Positions 8,455 through 17,041 of a stretch of 64,000 nucleotides of DNA are shown in pieces; the stretch's first letter is position 1, and each line of letters starts with the position of its first letter. The stretch spans positions 434,001 through 498,000 of the forward strand of contig CAWGZX010000005.1 of assembly GCA_963827135.1 (NCBI GenBank), read 5' to 3'. A model generated the notes under the pieces. It saw only the letters and a list, made by a program, of their open reading frames with translations, was not told the origin of the DNA and made no database searches. The position numbers and the translations under genes are program-made. Origin of the DNA: JAJRAN01 sp963827135. Lineage in GTDB: Archaea; Thermoplasmatota; Thermoplasmata; Methanomassiliicoccales; UBA472.

Positions 8455-8751
8455 ATGATCGCTCAATTCAAGGTCGTGCCGGTTGGCAAGGGCGAGAGCC
8501 TCAGCGCCTACGTCGCCGAATGCGTTAAGATAGTGCAGGCGAGCGGATTGAAGTACCAGCTCACCCCCATGGCGACGATATTGGAGGGGGAATGGGACGA
8601 AATCATGGATGTGCTGGGGGATTGCCACCGCAAGGTGCGCTCCATGTCCCATCGGGTCGTGACCACCATCGAGATCGACGACCGCGAGGGCAGGAGGGAC
8701 GCCATGGAGCAGAAGGTCCGCAGCGTTCAGGATAAGCTTGCCAGGAATTAG
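8455..8751 (+). CDS. MTH1187/YkoF-type thiamine-binding family protein
   Basis: A start at 8455 gives 98 residues preceded by GGCGGTGGA as ribosome site; an upstream in-frame codon at 8425 adds only unlikely sequence. The fold signature MIAQFKVVPVGKGESLSAYV, then TPMATILEGEWDEIMDVL and VVTTIEIDDREGR, is that of the small DUF77/MTH1187 family. These make ferredoxin-like tetramers, and some members bind thiamine or a pyrimidine. No thiamine gene is adjacent, so ligand and role are open. Stop is TAG. Confidence 0.85.
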   Translation: MIAQFKVVPVGKGESLSAYVAECVKIVQASGLKYQLTPMATILEGEWDEIMDVLGDCHRKVRSMSHRVVTTIEIDDREGRRDAMEQKVRSVQDKLARN

Positions 8752-8808
8752 TGCTTCGCCTACGCTCCAGGCCTTGGGCTGACGATAGATTCTACATGCC
8801 CATCCAGC

Positions 8809-10416
8809 TCACTGGATGTAGGTCTTCAACCTCATCTGGGAAAGCCGGATGAACCTCGCCTCCTTGAAGTCCTTGAGCTTCAGCATGTATTCCAGGACCT
8901 CCTTGGAGACGACGTCGTCTACTGCCACCAGCATCACCGCCATCCCGCCCCGGCTCTCGCGGCCCACGCCCATCCTGGCGATGTTGATGTGGTTGTCGCC
9001 GAGCACTGTGCCGACACGGCCGATTATGCCGGGAACGTCGTTGTGCTTGGTCATGAGGAAATCGCCCTCCACCGGCATGTCCAGGTCATACTCGTCGATG
9101 CCTAGGAGCCTGGCCTGCGTACCTGGGAAGACCGTCCCGCGCACCTCGCGCGATATTCCGTCCGAGTGCAGCGTCACCGCGACCATGTTCACGTAGCGCG
9201 GGGACTCCTCGCTCTTGGTCTCCGAGACCTGGATGCCCTTCTCCTTGGCGATGGAGGCGGCGTTGATGATGTTGACCTGGTTCTCGCCGATGATGTTGCT
9301 CAGCACCCCGATTATGGCTGAGGTCGTCAACGTCTTCGTGTCCATGCTGGCCAGCTCGCCGTAGAAGGCGGTCTCCACCCTCTTGATCGGGCCATCCACC
9401 AGCTGAAAGGCGAAGGACGCCAGCATCTCGGTGAGCGGCATGAAGGGCATGACCTTGGGGTCCATCTTGCCCAACGGCGCGTTGACGGCGTTCGACATCT
9501 TGCCATCCACAAGGAAGGCCTTGACGCACTCGGCCATCTCCAGGGACACCTTCTCCTGGGCCTCTTTGGTGCTCGCGCCCAGGTGGGGCGTGAGCACGAT
9601 ATTGTCCAGCTCCAGAAGCTTGGAGCCCTTGGGGGGCTCGTGCTCGAACACGTCCAGCGCAGCCCCAGCGATGCGCCGGGTCTTGAGCGCCTCGTACAAG
9701 GCCTCCTCGTCCACGATGCCGCCCCTCGCGCAGTTGATGACTATGGCGTGGGGCTTCATCAGCTTGAACTGCTCCTTTCCCACCAGATGCTTGGTCGATG
9801 GGGTCAGGGGCGCGTGGATGGTGATGATGTCCGCCTCCTCGATGACCTTCTCCATCGGCAGAAGGCGAACGCCCAGCTTCACCGCGACCTCGGGCGGCAG
9901 GAACGGATCGTAACCGACCATCTTCATCTGGAAGGCCTTGGCCCTCTTGGCCACCTCGGCCCCGATGCGGCCGATGCCGACTATGCCCAAGGTCTTGCCG
10001 TTGAGCTCGGTACCAGTGAACTTGCCCCTCTCCCATTTACCAGACTTGATGGAAGCGTCCGCCCAGACGATCTTGCGCACCAGGGTGAGCATCATGGCCA
10101 TGGTGTGCTCGGAGGCGGAGACGATGTTCCCCATGGGTGTGTTCATTACCAGCACGCCCTTCCGGGTGGCGGCCTCGACGTCGACGTTGTCCACGCCCAC
10201 GCCGGCGCGCCCGACCACCTTCAGCCTCCTCCCGGCCTCGATGACCTCCTTGGTCACCTTGGTGCCGGAGCGGATGATTATGCCTTCGTAATCGCCTATG
10301 ATCTTGAGCAGCTCTTCCTGAGGGATGCCGGGCTTGACATCGACCTCCAGGCCCGTCCCCTTCGTCAGAAAATCCAGTCCTTCCTTGGACAGTTCGTCGG
10401 TCACGAGGAGCTTCAT
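8809..10416 (-). CDS. serA: D-3-phosphoglycerate dehydrogenase (long form)
   Basis: The 535-residue protein has the long-form SerA architecture: substrate domain, NAD domain with GIVGIGRIGAEVAKRAKAF, catalytic residues in INCARGGIVDEEAL and LTPHLGASTKEAQ, an intervening domain (about 320-450), and a C-terminal ACT domain with HNDVPGIIGRVGTVLGDN. It oxidises 3-phosphoglycerate to phosphohydroxypyruvate, the first step of serine synthesis, and the ACT domain usually senses serine. Its start overlaps the stop of the upstream aminotransferase (ATGA), indicating translational coupling and a serine operon. Confidence 0.95.
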   Translation of the reverse strand: MKLLVTDELSKEGLDFLTKGTGLEVDVKPGIPQEELLKIIGDYEGIIIRSGTKVTKEVIEAGRRLKVVGRAGVGVDNVDVEAATRKGVLVMNTPMGNIVSASEHTMAMMLTLVRKIVWADASIKSGKWERGKFTGTELNGKTLGIVGIGRIGAEVAKRAKAFQMKMVGYDPFLPPEVAVKLGVRLLPMEKVIEEADIITIHAPLTPSTKHLVGKEQFKLMKPHAIVINCARGGIVDEEALYEALKTRRIAGAALDVFEHEPPKGSKLLELDNIVLTPHLGASTKEAQEKVSLEMAECVKAFLVDGKMSNAVNAPLGKMDPKVMPFMPLTEMLASFAFQLVDGPIKRVETAFYGELASMDTKTLTTSAIIGVLSNIIGENQVNIINAASIAKEKGIQVSETKSEESPRYVNMVAVTLHSDGISREVRGTVFPGTQARLLGIDEYDLDMPVEGDFLMTKHNDVPGIIGRVGTVLGDNHINIARMGVGRESRGGMAVMLVAVDDVVSKEVLEYMLKLKDFKEARFIRLSQMRLKTYIQ

Positions 10417-11477
10417 TTCATCGCCTCCAGCGAGTCGTCCAATGCCTTGAACAGGTCGTCCATGTCCTTCATGGTCAGATCGCCCATGTGACCGATCCTG
10501 AAGGTGGAGTCCTTGATCTTGCCATAGCCTGGGGAGACCTCGAACCCTCTGGACTTGAGCTCCTTGTCCAGGAGGGGGAAGTCCAGCTTGTCGGTTTCGA
10601 CCACGGTTATCGTCTCCGATTCGTACCCTTTCTCCGCATACAGCTTGAAGCGCTTCCGCGCCCAGGACCTGGCGGCCTCGGCCATCTCGTGATGCCGCGA
10701 GTAGCGGTTGGCCATCCCCTCCGTGAGCATCTTGTCCAGTTGGTAGTCGAGGCCGTACATCAGCGATATCGGGGGAGTGGTCAGAGGCATGTCCTTGTCC
10801 GCCGCCTTCTTGTACTCCAGTAGGTCGAGATAGTAGCCCCTGCCCTGCACCTTCTCCGCCACCTTGAGAAGGCGGTCGGAGCAGCAGATGATCGCCAGGC
10901 CAGGAGGCAGGGCGAACGCCTTCTGCGAACCGAAGACCAAGGCGTCGATGTTAAGGTCCCTGAGCTTGAAGTCCACCGCGCCGACCGAGGTCACTCCATC
11001 CACGAAGACCAGCGGGTCGGCCTCCGCCTTGAACAAGCGGACCAGCTCCCGGGTGGGGTTGAGCACCCCGGTGCTGCTCTCGTTGGAGATTATGGTCACC
11101 GCCTCGGTGGTGGGCTCGAGCTTCCCCGCCACGTCCACGCAGCGGATGGCCTTTCCCCATTGGCCCTCGATCTTCTTGACCTGCTTGCCGCAGGCCATGC
11201 CGATCTGCGCCCAACGGTCCCCGAAGGAGCCGTTGCTCAGGGACATCATGCGCTCGTGCACGCCGCAGCGCACGCACGCCTCCAGGAAGGCGGTTGCCGA
11301 GGCAGGGGCCAGGAAGATGTGCATGTCGGTGTCTAGGACCTTGTGCAGCTTCTCCACGATTCCATGCTGCAGGCTAGCGTACTTCTGCCCACGGTGGATC
11401 ATCATGGGCTTGTTCATTGCCTGCATCGTATCTTCGAAGACCTCGACCGGTCCAACGGTAAACAGCCTGTTGCTCAC
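10413..11477 (-). CDS. Class V PLP aminotransferase (phosphoserine/serine-pyruvate type)
   Basis: I place the start at the GTG at 11477 (354 residues), preceded by GGGGGTG; homologues begin near SNRLFTVGPVEVFEDT. Conserved features are NGSFGDRWAQIG, ISNESSTGVLNP, VDGVTSVGAVDF, and FGSQKAFALPPGLAI with the PLP lysine. Coupling to serA by an ATGA overlap suggests it makes phosphoserine from phosphohydroxypyruvate, although this archaeal branch also contains serine-pyruvate, alanine-glyoxylate and aspartate aminotransferases. A long leader precedes it (see 11478-11714). An ATG 45 codons upstream is possible, but its extension looks noncoding. Confidence 0.87.
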   Translation of the reverse strand: MSNRLFTVGPVEVFEDTMQAMNKPMMIHRGQKYASLQHGIVEKLHKVLDTDMHIFLAPASATAFLEACVRCGVHERMMSLSNGSFGDRWAQIGMACGKQVKKIEGQWGKAIRCVDVAGKLEPTTEAVTIISNESSTGVLNPTRELVRLFKAEADPLVFVDGVTSVGAVDFKLRDLNIDALVFGSQKAFALPPGLAIICCSDRLLKVAEKVQGRGYYLDLLEYKKAADKDMPLTTPPISLMYGLDYQLDKMLTEGMANRYSRHHEMAEAARSWARKRFKLYAEKGYESETITVVETDKLDFPLLDKELKSRGFEVSPGYGKIKDSTFRIGHMGDLTMKDMDDLFKALDDSLEAMK

Positions 11478-11714
11478 GGATACACCCCCAGAGACATCAA
11501 GGAGGATCACCAGGACCGTCCAGGGCCGAGGGAGCGCACCCTTGCCTCCCCTCCGCATCCTCCGAGGGATGCCTGGACGCCGTCCGATCCCGGTGCCTTG
11601 CCCGTCATGCATGACACGCCCGCTAGAACCTCCTTTTTCTGTGAAGCCAGTAAGCGACCAGGCATGTCATTTAGTAGCATGACGCACCCGTATTAAGAGG
11701 GTTGTCATATAAAC
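11478..11714 (-). promoter_or_regulatory. Promoter and ~200-nt leader of the serine operon
   Basis: A strong TATA-like GTTTATATG lies at 11706-11714 (minus strand), predicting a start near 11684 and a leader of about 200 bases, unusual in this window. Inside it are a consensus ribosome site AAGGAGGT at 11628-11635, a 36-codon frame from a GTG at 11617 to a stop at 11507, and a hairpin with GCATCC/GGATGC arms at 11555-11572. These suggest a regulatory leader or leader peptide for the aminotransferase-serA operon. The rest of this 393-base gene-free stretch (11715-11870) shows nothing I recognise. Confidence 0.4.
11507..11617 (-). CDS. Possible 36-residue leader peptide ORF
   Basis: A GTG at 11617 lies about 10 bases after the best Shine-Dalgarno sequence in the region (AAGGAGGT, 11628-11635) and opens a 36-codon frame ending TGA at 11507, 29 bases before the aminotransferase GTG. 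The peptide is rich in Gly, Ser and Arg with no known domain. The same ribosome site could instead drive the ATG at 11612, which is in frame with the aminotransferase. Existence as a protein is uncertain. Confidence 0.25.
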   Translation of the reverse strand: MSCMTGKAPGSDGVQASLGGCGGEARVRSLGPGRSW

Positions 11715-11870
11715 TTATTGAAGGTGGAGGGGCGGAGGCCAGCGCGTAGCGGTCAGCGCCCACGATTATGGTATGGATGCGCGCACCGTTCAAGTGGATG
11801 TCACGACCTCTTGACGACGGCGCTGCCAAAATCCTAGTCTAATCCACAGGTGCTTGGGAAGGCCCACCGA

Positions 11871-12885
11871 TCAGCTTCTGAGCCTCTCCAGCACGTCCTC
11901 GATGTCGGCCTTGTCGATGCCACGATGGGTGACAAAGCGGACCAAGCTCTTCCCGAATGAGGAGCAGAGGACGCCGCTGCGCTTGGCCTTGGAGATGAGC
12001 TCGGCCGACTTGTTCGGGGCGGTCTCGGCGACGACGATGTTGGTCTGGACGGTGGCCTTGTCGATGTTCAGCCCTTGCTCCGCCAGGCCCATGGCGAGGA
12101 GCTTGGCGTTGTCGTGGTCCTCCTTCAACCTAGGGACCATCCTCTCGAGGGCGACAATGCCCGGGGCGGCGATCACTCCAGCCTGCCTCATCCCTCCGCC
12201 CAGGACCTTCCTGACCTTGCGGGCGCGGTCGATGAACTCCTTGTCACCGACCAGCACCGAGCCGACGGGGCAGGAAAGGCCCTTTGACAAGCAGAAGGTG
12301 ATGCTGTCCACGCTCCTTGCGTAGTCCTTCGGCTCGACGTTGAGCGCGACGCAGGCATTGAAGATGCGCGCGCCGTCGATATGTACCTTCATGCCCCGGT
12401 CGTGCGCGGCCCTCCCGACCTCCTCCACTTCCTTGGATGTCCAACAGCATCCGCCCGCTCGGTTGTGGGTGTTCTCGATGGCCACCAGGGAAGGGTTTGG
12501 ATAGTGCATCTCCCTTCCCCGGTAATGCGCCTCCAGCTGCTCAGCGGTGAACACTCCTCGCTTCCCCTTAATCAAACGAGGGATGACCCCGGCGACGGCG
12601 GACATTCCCCCGACCTCGTAGTAGTAGATGTGCGCCTCCGCCTCGCAGTAAGTACTCATCGCCATGCCGGCAATGCGTCATCACTGAGATCAAATTCCCA
12701 GCCGTACCGCTCGTGACCAGAAGGCCCGCCTCCTTGCCGAAGCGGTCAGCGGCCATCTGCTCCAGCTTGTTCACGGTGGGGTCCTCTCGCGACACATCAT
12801 CCCCTAGCTCCGCCTTGGCGATGGCGTCGAGCATCTCCTTTGTCGGAAGGGTGACTGTGTCGCTCCTTAGATCGATGACCTTCAT
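11871..12885 (-). pseudogene. ltaE: Low-specificity L-threonine aldolase, interrupted by one frameshift
   Basis: Two overlapping frames together encode a complete threonine aldolase. The first (from ATG 12885, ribosome site GAGGTGA) gives KVIDLRSDTVTLPTKEM and SGTAGNLISVMTHCRHGDEY. The second continues with CEAEAHIYYYEVGG, NTHNRAGG, KVHIDGARIFNACVAL and FCLSKGLSCPVGS, the last holding the PLP lysine. The frames meet near 12645-12655, where removing one base (for example one T) restores continuity as GDEYYCEAEAHIYYY. It would cleave threonine or allo-threonine to glycine and acetaldehyde. All catalytic motifs remain, so it is a recent lesion, a sequencing error, or less likely recoding. Confidence 0.85.
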
Positions 12886-12895
12886 ACGATTCACC

Positions 12896-13876
12896 TCAGT
12901 CTGATATCTCCACTTTATTGCCTGACCTCAGCGACATCAGGGCGGCCTCGCAAACCTTGAGGTCGTTGAGCGCGTCGTGACCACTGGCCATGGGGACCTT
13001 GCCCGAGGCTGAGGCTTTGAGGAAATCAGCGATCTCCAGCTTGAGCGGCTCCTCCTTCCTCACTGAGATCCTCCTCACGTCCGTATCCAGAGGTATGCGG
13101 AAGGCATCCGCCATGTCGTACTCCTTGGTGGTGGAGGAGGAGATCTCCAAGCTCTGATCCATGTAATCGAGCTGGACATAGCCTCCGCTGCAGGTGAGTG
13201 AGACCTTCCGAACCTTCATGGGGGTGAGCCAATTCACCTCGATGAAGGCGAATACCCCCCCGTGCAGCTCCACCAGGAGGTTGGCATGGTCCTCGTAGGA
13301 CGAGTTGTTGATCCTCCCTCCCAGGGCGAAGACGCTCCTGGCCTCGGCACCGGTTATGTACCGGAGCACGTCGACGTCGTGAATGCCAAGGTCCATGATG
13401 ACCCCGACGTCCCTGATCCTGGCAGGGAAGGACGAGACCCGCCTGGAAGCGAAGGTGATGAGCTTGCCGAAACGCCCTTCGCGCACCGCCCCCCTGGCCA
13501 CGCTGACCACGGGGTTATGGCGCTCCACGAAGCCGGCGGCCAGGGTTACCCCTTCCTTCTCCGCCATCCTGCAGAGCTCCGATGCCTTCTCGGAGGTCCC
13601 GGTGAACGGCTTCTCGACCAGAAGATCCTTCCCCGCGGTGATGGCCTTGCTGGCGACGTCGAAGTGGCTGGTGGTGATGGTGCAGATGCTGACCGCCTCC
13701 ACTTGGGAGAGCAGGTCGTCGACGGTTTCGAAGGAACGGACCCCGAAGCGCGCCGCGACCTTCTTGCTCAAGGCGCGATCTACATCGTAGACGCCGATGA
13801 GCTCGGCGAGCTCGGAATGGATGCGAGCGTGATTCTGGCCCATGGAGCCCACGCCGATGACCCCTACCTTTGCCAT
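12896..13876 (-). CDS. Gfo/Idh/MocA-family oxidoreductase
   Basis: The 326-residue protein starts MAKVGVIGVGSMGQNHARIH, an NAD(P) Rossmann motif, has the catalytic-lysine motif DLLVEKPFTGTSEKA, and the C-terminal sheet domain with MDLGIHDVDVLRYITG carrying the active-site His/Asp. It resembles UDP-N-acetylglucosamine 3-dehydrogenase and inositol dehydrogenase-like enzymes. It lies just upstream of the threonine aldolase gene (whose ribosome site overlaps its stop) and is divergent from Trm112. The two neighbours do not suggest a shared pathway. The substrate is unknown. Confidence 0.88.
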   Translation of the reverse strand: MAKVGVIGVGSMGQNHARIHSELAELIGVYDVDRALSKKVAARFGVRSFETVDDLLSQVEAVSICTITTSHFDVASKAITAGKDLLVEKPFTGTSEKASELCRMAEKEGVTLAAGFVERHNPVVSVARGAVREGRFGKLITFASRRVSSFPARIRDVGVIMDLGIHDVDVLRYITGAEARSVFALGGRINNSSYEDHANLLVELHGGVFAFIEVNWLTPMKVRKVSLTCSGGYVQLDYMDQSLEISSSTTKEYDMADAFRIPLDTDVRRISVRKEEPLKLEIADFLKASASGKVPMASGHDALNDLKVCEAALMSLRSGNKVEISD

Positions 13877-13930
13877 GAGACCGCAATAATTCAGCCCTCT
13901 AATTAACCCATTCCTGCGCCCATCCGGAAG

Positions 13931-13941
13931 AATTATTCATA
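13931..13941 (+). promoter_or_regulatory. TATA-like box for trm112
   Basis: GAATTATTCAT lies about 31 bases upstream of the ATG at 13968, implying a very short leader. The spacer 13877-13967 also contains CTCTAATTAACCC, which may serve the leftward oxidoreductase. Confidence 0.4.
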
Positions 13942-13967
13942 CCTTCGGCCTACCTGGTCCGAGCAAG

Positions 13968-14150
13968 ATGAAACTCACCCTCATGGAAATCCTCGCCTGC
14001 CCAAAGTGCAAACACCATCCCCTAGAGCTAAGGTCAACCAAGGAGGAGAAAGGGGAGATCTTGGAGGGAGTCATCACTTGTACCAGATGCCATATCGATT
14101 ACCCCATCGAGGATGGAATACCGAATATGCTGATCCACGAGGGCCGTTAG
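13968..14150 (+). CDS. trm112: Trm112-family zinc protein, methyltransferase activator
   Basis: This 60-residue protein has two zinc-ligand pairs, LACPKCKHHPLEL and ITCTRCHIDYPIEDGIPNML, which define the Trm112/DUF343 family. Archaeal Trm112 binds and activates several methyltransferases acting on tRNA and on the release factor, including HemK2/Mtq2 types; one such enzyme lies at 55222-55809. It is a single short gene ending in TAG, convergent with and 2 bases from the class I aminotransferase gene. Confidence 0.88.
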   Translation: MKLTLMEILACPKCKHHPLELRSTKEEKGEILEGVITCTRCHIDYPIEDGIPNMLIHEGR

Positions 14151-14152
14151 GC

Positions 14153-15325
14153 TCAGAGCGCGGCCATCGCCCTTTGGATCCTGTGCATGCCCTCTTTCAG
14201 GTCCTGCCTGCTGGCAGCGTAGGATATCCTTATGTGCCCCTCACCCGCGGGACCGAAGGTGGACCCCGGAGTCACGGCCACGTGCGCCTCGTTCAATAAG
14301 TGCATGGTCAGGTCCTCTGAGGGCATGGCCACGTCGTACCGGGGGAACATGTAGAAAGCCCCCTTGGGCTTGGGGCAGTGCAATCGTGGTATGCCTTGCA
14401 TCAGCTCGTAGACCAGGTCCCTGCGCGCCTTGAACTCCTCGATCATCGCCTGGACCGATCCCTGCGGACCACGAAGCGCCTCCACCCCCGCGACCTGGAC
14501 GAAGGAGGTGGCGTTGGTGATGGACTGGGTCTGCAGCTTATTGATCTCCTTGATCATCGGGGGAGGGGCCACCACCCACCCCAGCCTCCACCCAGTCATG
14601 GCATAGGTCTTGGAGAAACCATTGATGGTTATGGTGCGCTCGAACATGCCAGGCAGCGAAGCGAAGGAATAGTGCCTGCCTTCGAAGATGATCTTCTCAT
14701 AGGTCTCGTCGGAGAGCACGACGAGGTCGTGGTCCTTGGCCAGGTCGGCTATGCCTTGGACGTCGCCCTTCTCCAGCACCGAGCCGAGCGGATTGGAGGG
14801 CGAGTTGGTCAATATCATCCTCGTCCTGGAGGTAATGGCCTCGGCCACCCTCTCGGGCAGCATGCGGTAATCCTCCTCGGCCTTCAAGGTCACGTGCTTA
14901 GGCACCCCGCCAGCGAACCTGACCAAGGCCTCGAACGTCCCCCAGGAGGGGTCCGGTATGACGACCTCGTCCCCCTCGTCCACCATGGCCAGGAAGGACA
15001 TGAAGAGGGCGAACTTGGTAGGGGTGATGACCACGTGCTGCTCCTCGCAGGGGATGCCGTTCTCCTTGCGGGACTTCTCCGCCACGGCCCTGCGCAGCTC
15101 TGGTATTCCCGCAGAGGGGGTGTAATGGGTGAAATGGCCATTGATCGACCTGATGGCCGCCTGGCAGATGTTGTCCGGTGTGGGAAAGTCAGGCTCTCCG
15201 ACGGAGAAGGATATGATGTCCACTCCCTCTCCTTTCAGCTTGCTCACCATATTGGAGATGCGGACCGTCCCGGACTCGGGCATCCGCATCATACGCTCTG
15301 CGACCATCGTCCAGGCCATGTCCAA
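14153..15325 (-). CDS. Class I/II PLP-dependent aminotransferase (aspartate aminotransferase-like)
   Basis: About 390 residues from a TTG at 15325, or 388 from an ATG at 15319. Motifs are ISFSVGEPDFPTPDNI, HYTPSAGIPELRRAVAEK, LTNSPSNPLGSVL, the PLP lysine in INGFSKTYAMTGWRLGW, and HIRISYAAS with the carboxylate-binding Arg. Archaeal relatives transaminate aspartate, aromatic amino acids or others, so substrate cannot be read from sequence. A residue change is notable: the usual 'TxGxxxA' phosphate-binding segment reads ITPTKFALFMSFLA. It is divergent from pdxS across a 146-base spacer. Confidence 0.88.
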   Translation of the reverse strand: MDMAWTMVAERMMRMPESGTVRISNMVSKLKGEGVDIISFSVGEPDFPTPDNICQAAIRSINGHFTHYTPSAGIPELRRAVAEKSRKENGIPCEEQHVVITPTKFALFMSFLAMVDEGDEVVIPDPSWGTFEALVRFAGGVPKHVTLKAEEDYRMLPERVAEAITSRTRMILTNSPSNPLGSVLEKGDVQGIADLAKDHDLVVLSDETYEKIIFEGRHYSFASLPGMFERTITINGFSKTYAMTGWRLGWVVAPPPMIKEINKLQTQSITNATSFVQVAGVEALRGPQGSVQAMIEEFKARRDLVYELMQGIPRLHCPKPKGAFYMFPRYDVAMPSEDLTMHLLNEAHVAVTPGSTFGPAGEGHIRISYAASRQDLKEGMHRIQRAMAAL

Positions 15326-15424
15326 GAGCGTATTTTAGGCTTTGTAGATTCGATTTTTCCTCATTGGACCATCGCCACAATTGAGCTTATATGTACAGTA
15401 AAGTACTAATAAATGCATTTCATG

Positions 15425-15444
15425 CAAGGTTCAAATAAACCTTG
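15425..15444 (+). promoter_or_regulatory. Inverted repeat over the pdxS TATA region
   Basis: CAAGGTT and AACCTTG form a perfect 7-base inverted repeat around CAAATA, and the centre reads as a TATA-like CAAATAAA about 36 bases upstream of the pdxS ATG. A repressor bound here would block TBP, so this is a candidate operator. Evidence is sequence symmetry only. Confidence 0.4.
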
Positions 15445-15471
15445 GACATTAGAGAGGACCGGTGAGAATGC

Positions 15472-16380
15472 ATGCCATTTGAACTCGACATGACGAAGCT
15501 ACGCTTCGGCACCGAACTGGTAAAAAGAGGATTCGCCAAGATGCAGCAGGGCGGCGTGGTCATGGACGTGACCAACGCGGAGCAGGCTGGCATCGCTGAG
15601 GACGCCGGTGCCGTGGCAGTCATGGCCCTGGAGCGCGTGCCCGCCGACATCAGGGCGCAGGGCGGGGTGGCCCGGATGGCAGACCCCGTGAAGATCCAGG
15701 AGATCATGGACACCGTCACCATACCCGTGATGGCCAAATGCCGCATCGGCCATTTCGTCGAGGCCCAGATCCTCGAGTCCTTGGGCGTGGACATGATCGA
15801 TGAGTCCGAGGTTCTCACCCCCGCGGACCCCTTCTACCACGTCGATAAGCGCAAGTTCCGCGTGCCGTTCGTCTGCGGCGCCAGAGACCTAGGCGAGGCC
15901 ATACGCCGCATAGACGAGGGCGCGGCCATGATCCGCACCAAGGGCGAGGCGGGGACCGGCAACGTGATCGAGGCCGTTAGGCACCAGAGGGCTATCATGT
16001 CCCAGGTCCGCGAGCTGAAGGGCAAGGAGCAGGAAGAACTAGTCACCATCGCGCGCAAGATCGAGGCGCCATTGTACCTGGTCAAGGAGGTGGCTGAGCT
16101 GCAGAGGCTGCCGGTCATCAACTTCGCCGCAGGCGGGATCGCCACACCGGCCGACGCAGCAATGATGATGCAACTTGGGACCGACGGCGTGTTCGTCGGG
16201 TCTGGGATCTTCAAGGCCGACAACCCCGAGGAAAGGGCCAAGGCCATCGTGGAGGCGGTCACCAACTTCGACGACCCACAGGTCCTGGCCGAGGTCTCCA
16301 AGGGATTGGGGGAGGCGATGAAGGGCATCGAGATATCCACCATCAAGCCGGAGCAGCGCCTTCAGGAGCGCGGCTGGTAG
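15472..16380 (+). CDS. pdxS: Pyridoxal 5'-phosphate synthase, synthase subunit
   Basis: The 302-residue protein matches PdxS over its full length: GFAKMQQGGVVMDVTNAEQA, ALERVPADIRAQGGVARMAD, PVMAKCRIGHFVEAQILESL, and the phosphate-loop region MIRTKGEAGTGNVIEAVRH. It condenses ribose 5-phosphate, glyceraldehyde 3-phosphate and ammonia to PLP, with ammonia from the glutaminase PdxT. No pdxT is seen in this window. The start follows a GGTGAG ribosome site; a neighbouring ATG four bases earlier leads to an immediate stop. Nep1 is convergent, one base away. Confidence 0.96.
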   Translation: MPFELDMTKLRFGTELVKRGFAKMQQGGVVMDVTNAEQAGIAEDAGAVAVMALERVPADIRAQGGVARMADPVKIQEIMDTVTIPVMAKCRIGHFVEAQILESLGVDMIDESEVLTPADPFYHVDKRKFRVPFVCGARDLGEAIRRIDEGAAMIRTKGEAGTGNVIEAVRHQRAIMSQVRELKGKEQEELVTIARKIEAPLYLVKEVAELQRLPVINFAAGGIATPADAAMMMQLGTDGVFVGSGIFKADNPEERAKAIVEAVTNFDDPQVLAEVSKGLGEAMKGIEISTIKPEQRLQERGW

Positions 16381-16381
16381 A

Positions 16382-17041
16382 TCAAGGAATTGCCGTTAGA
16401 ACCTGGGATGTGACGTCCGGGACCGTTAGCAGTTCGTCCCCTAGGGACACCTTCACGTCCGCCATTTGGTAAACCGGGCTATGGAAATCCCCTTCCGGGA
16501 ACCCCCCGATGATCACCGCCAGGTGCTTCCCGCCCGAACCGCTCAGAACCCGGCGCAGATCGTTCCTTTCCCCGGATGGAGTGAGGACGATTACCGCGTC
16601 TGGCATGAGCCGTCCGAGCAGCGCCTTGAGGTCCATGTCCCTCTCAAGCACCAGGCCCTCCTCCTCTCCATCGAGGTGGCCCTTCTCGAAGAGCTCACCG
16701 AGGGAGCGCAGGAAGGCTATGTAGTTCTGGTCCGGCCTGTATTTCCTCCCTACCGTGATGACCTCCCCGCCCCGGGTATGGATGAAGGAAGCTAGCTTGC
16801 CATCCTCGCAGGCGCGGGAGCCCTGCGCAAGAAGCAGGAAAGAGTGCACGATGTCCGGCCTACCCCTCCTCTCCGCGTCATCTAGGCCCTGCAGGATGTG
16901 GCGATGGATGTAGCTGTCGAGGACTATGACCCCCCTGAGCTCAGCATCCTTCACGCTGCACACCCTTGGGGGGGCTGTGCCATCCGAGCAGAGCAATGGA
17001 GCGCGCTCCACCTCGGCGTCCGCCAGGATCAGGGAGATCAT
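16382..17041 (-). CDS. nep1: Nep1/Emg1-type SPOUT pseudouridine N1-methyltransferase
   Basis: The 219-residue protein begins ISLILADAEVERAP and contains the Nep1 hallmarks VLDSYIHRHI, ERRGRPDIVHSFLLLAQGS, FIHTRGGEVI and the SAM-knot IIGGFPEGDFHS. Nep1 methylates N1 of a pseudouridine in helix 35 of 16S rRNA and supports small-subunit biogenesis. The usual RNA-binding Arg of the 'RNY' segment appears as RPDQNYIAFLRSL, a possible variation. Its start overlaps the purP stop (ATGA), so the two are co-transcribed. Confidence 0.88.
   Translation of the reverse strand: MISLILADAEVERAPLLCSDGTAPPRVCSVKDAELRGVIVLDSYIHRHILQGLDDAERRGRPDIVHSFLLLAQGSRACEDGKLASFIHTRGGEVITVGRKYRPDQNYIAFLRSLGELFEKGHLDGEEEGLVLERDMDLKALLGRLMPDAVIVLTPSGERNDLRRVLSGSGGKHLAVIIGGFPEGDFHSPVYQMADVKVSLGDELLTVPDVTSQVLTAIP

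Noticed and set aside
15472..16380. Paired pdxT next to pdxS
   Set aside because: Neither neighbour has glutaminase motifs. pdxT must be elsewhere if present.
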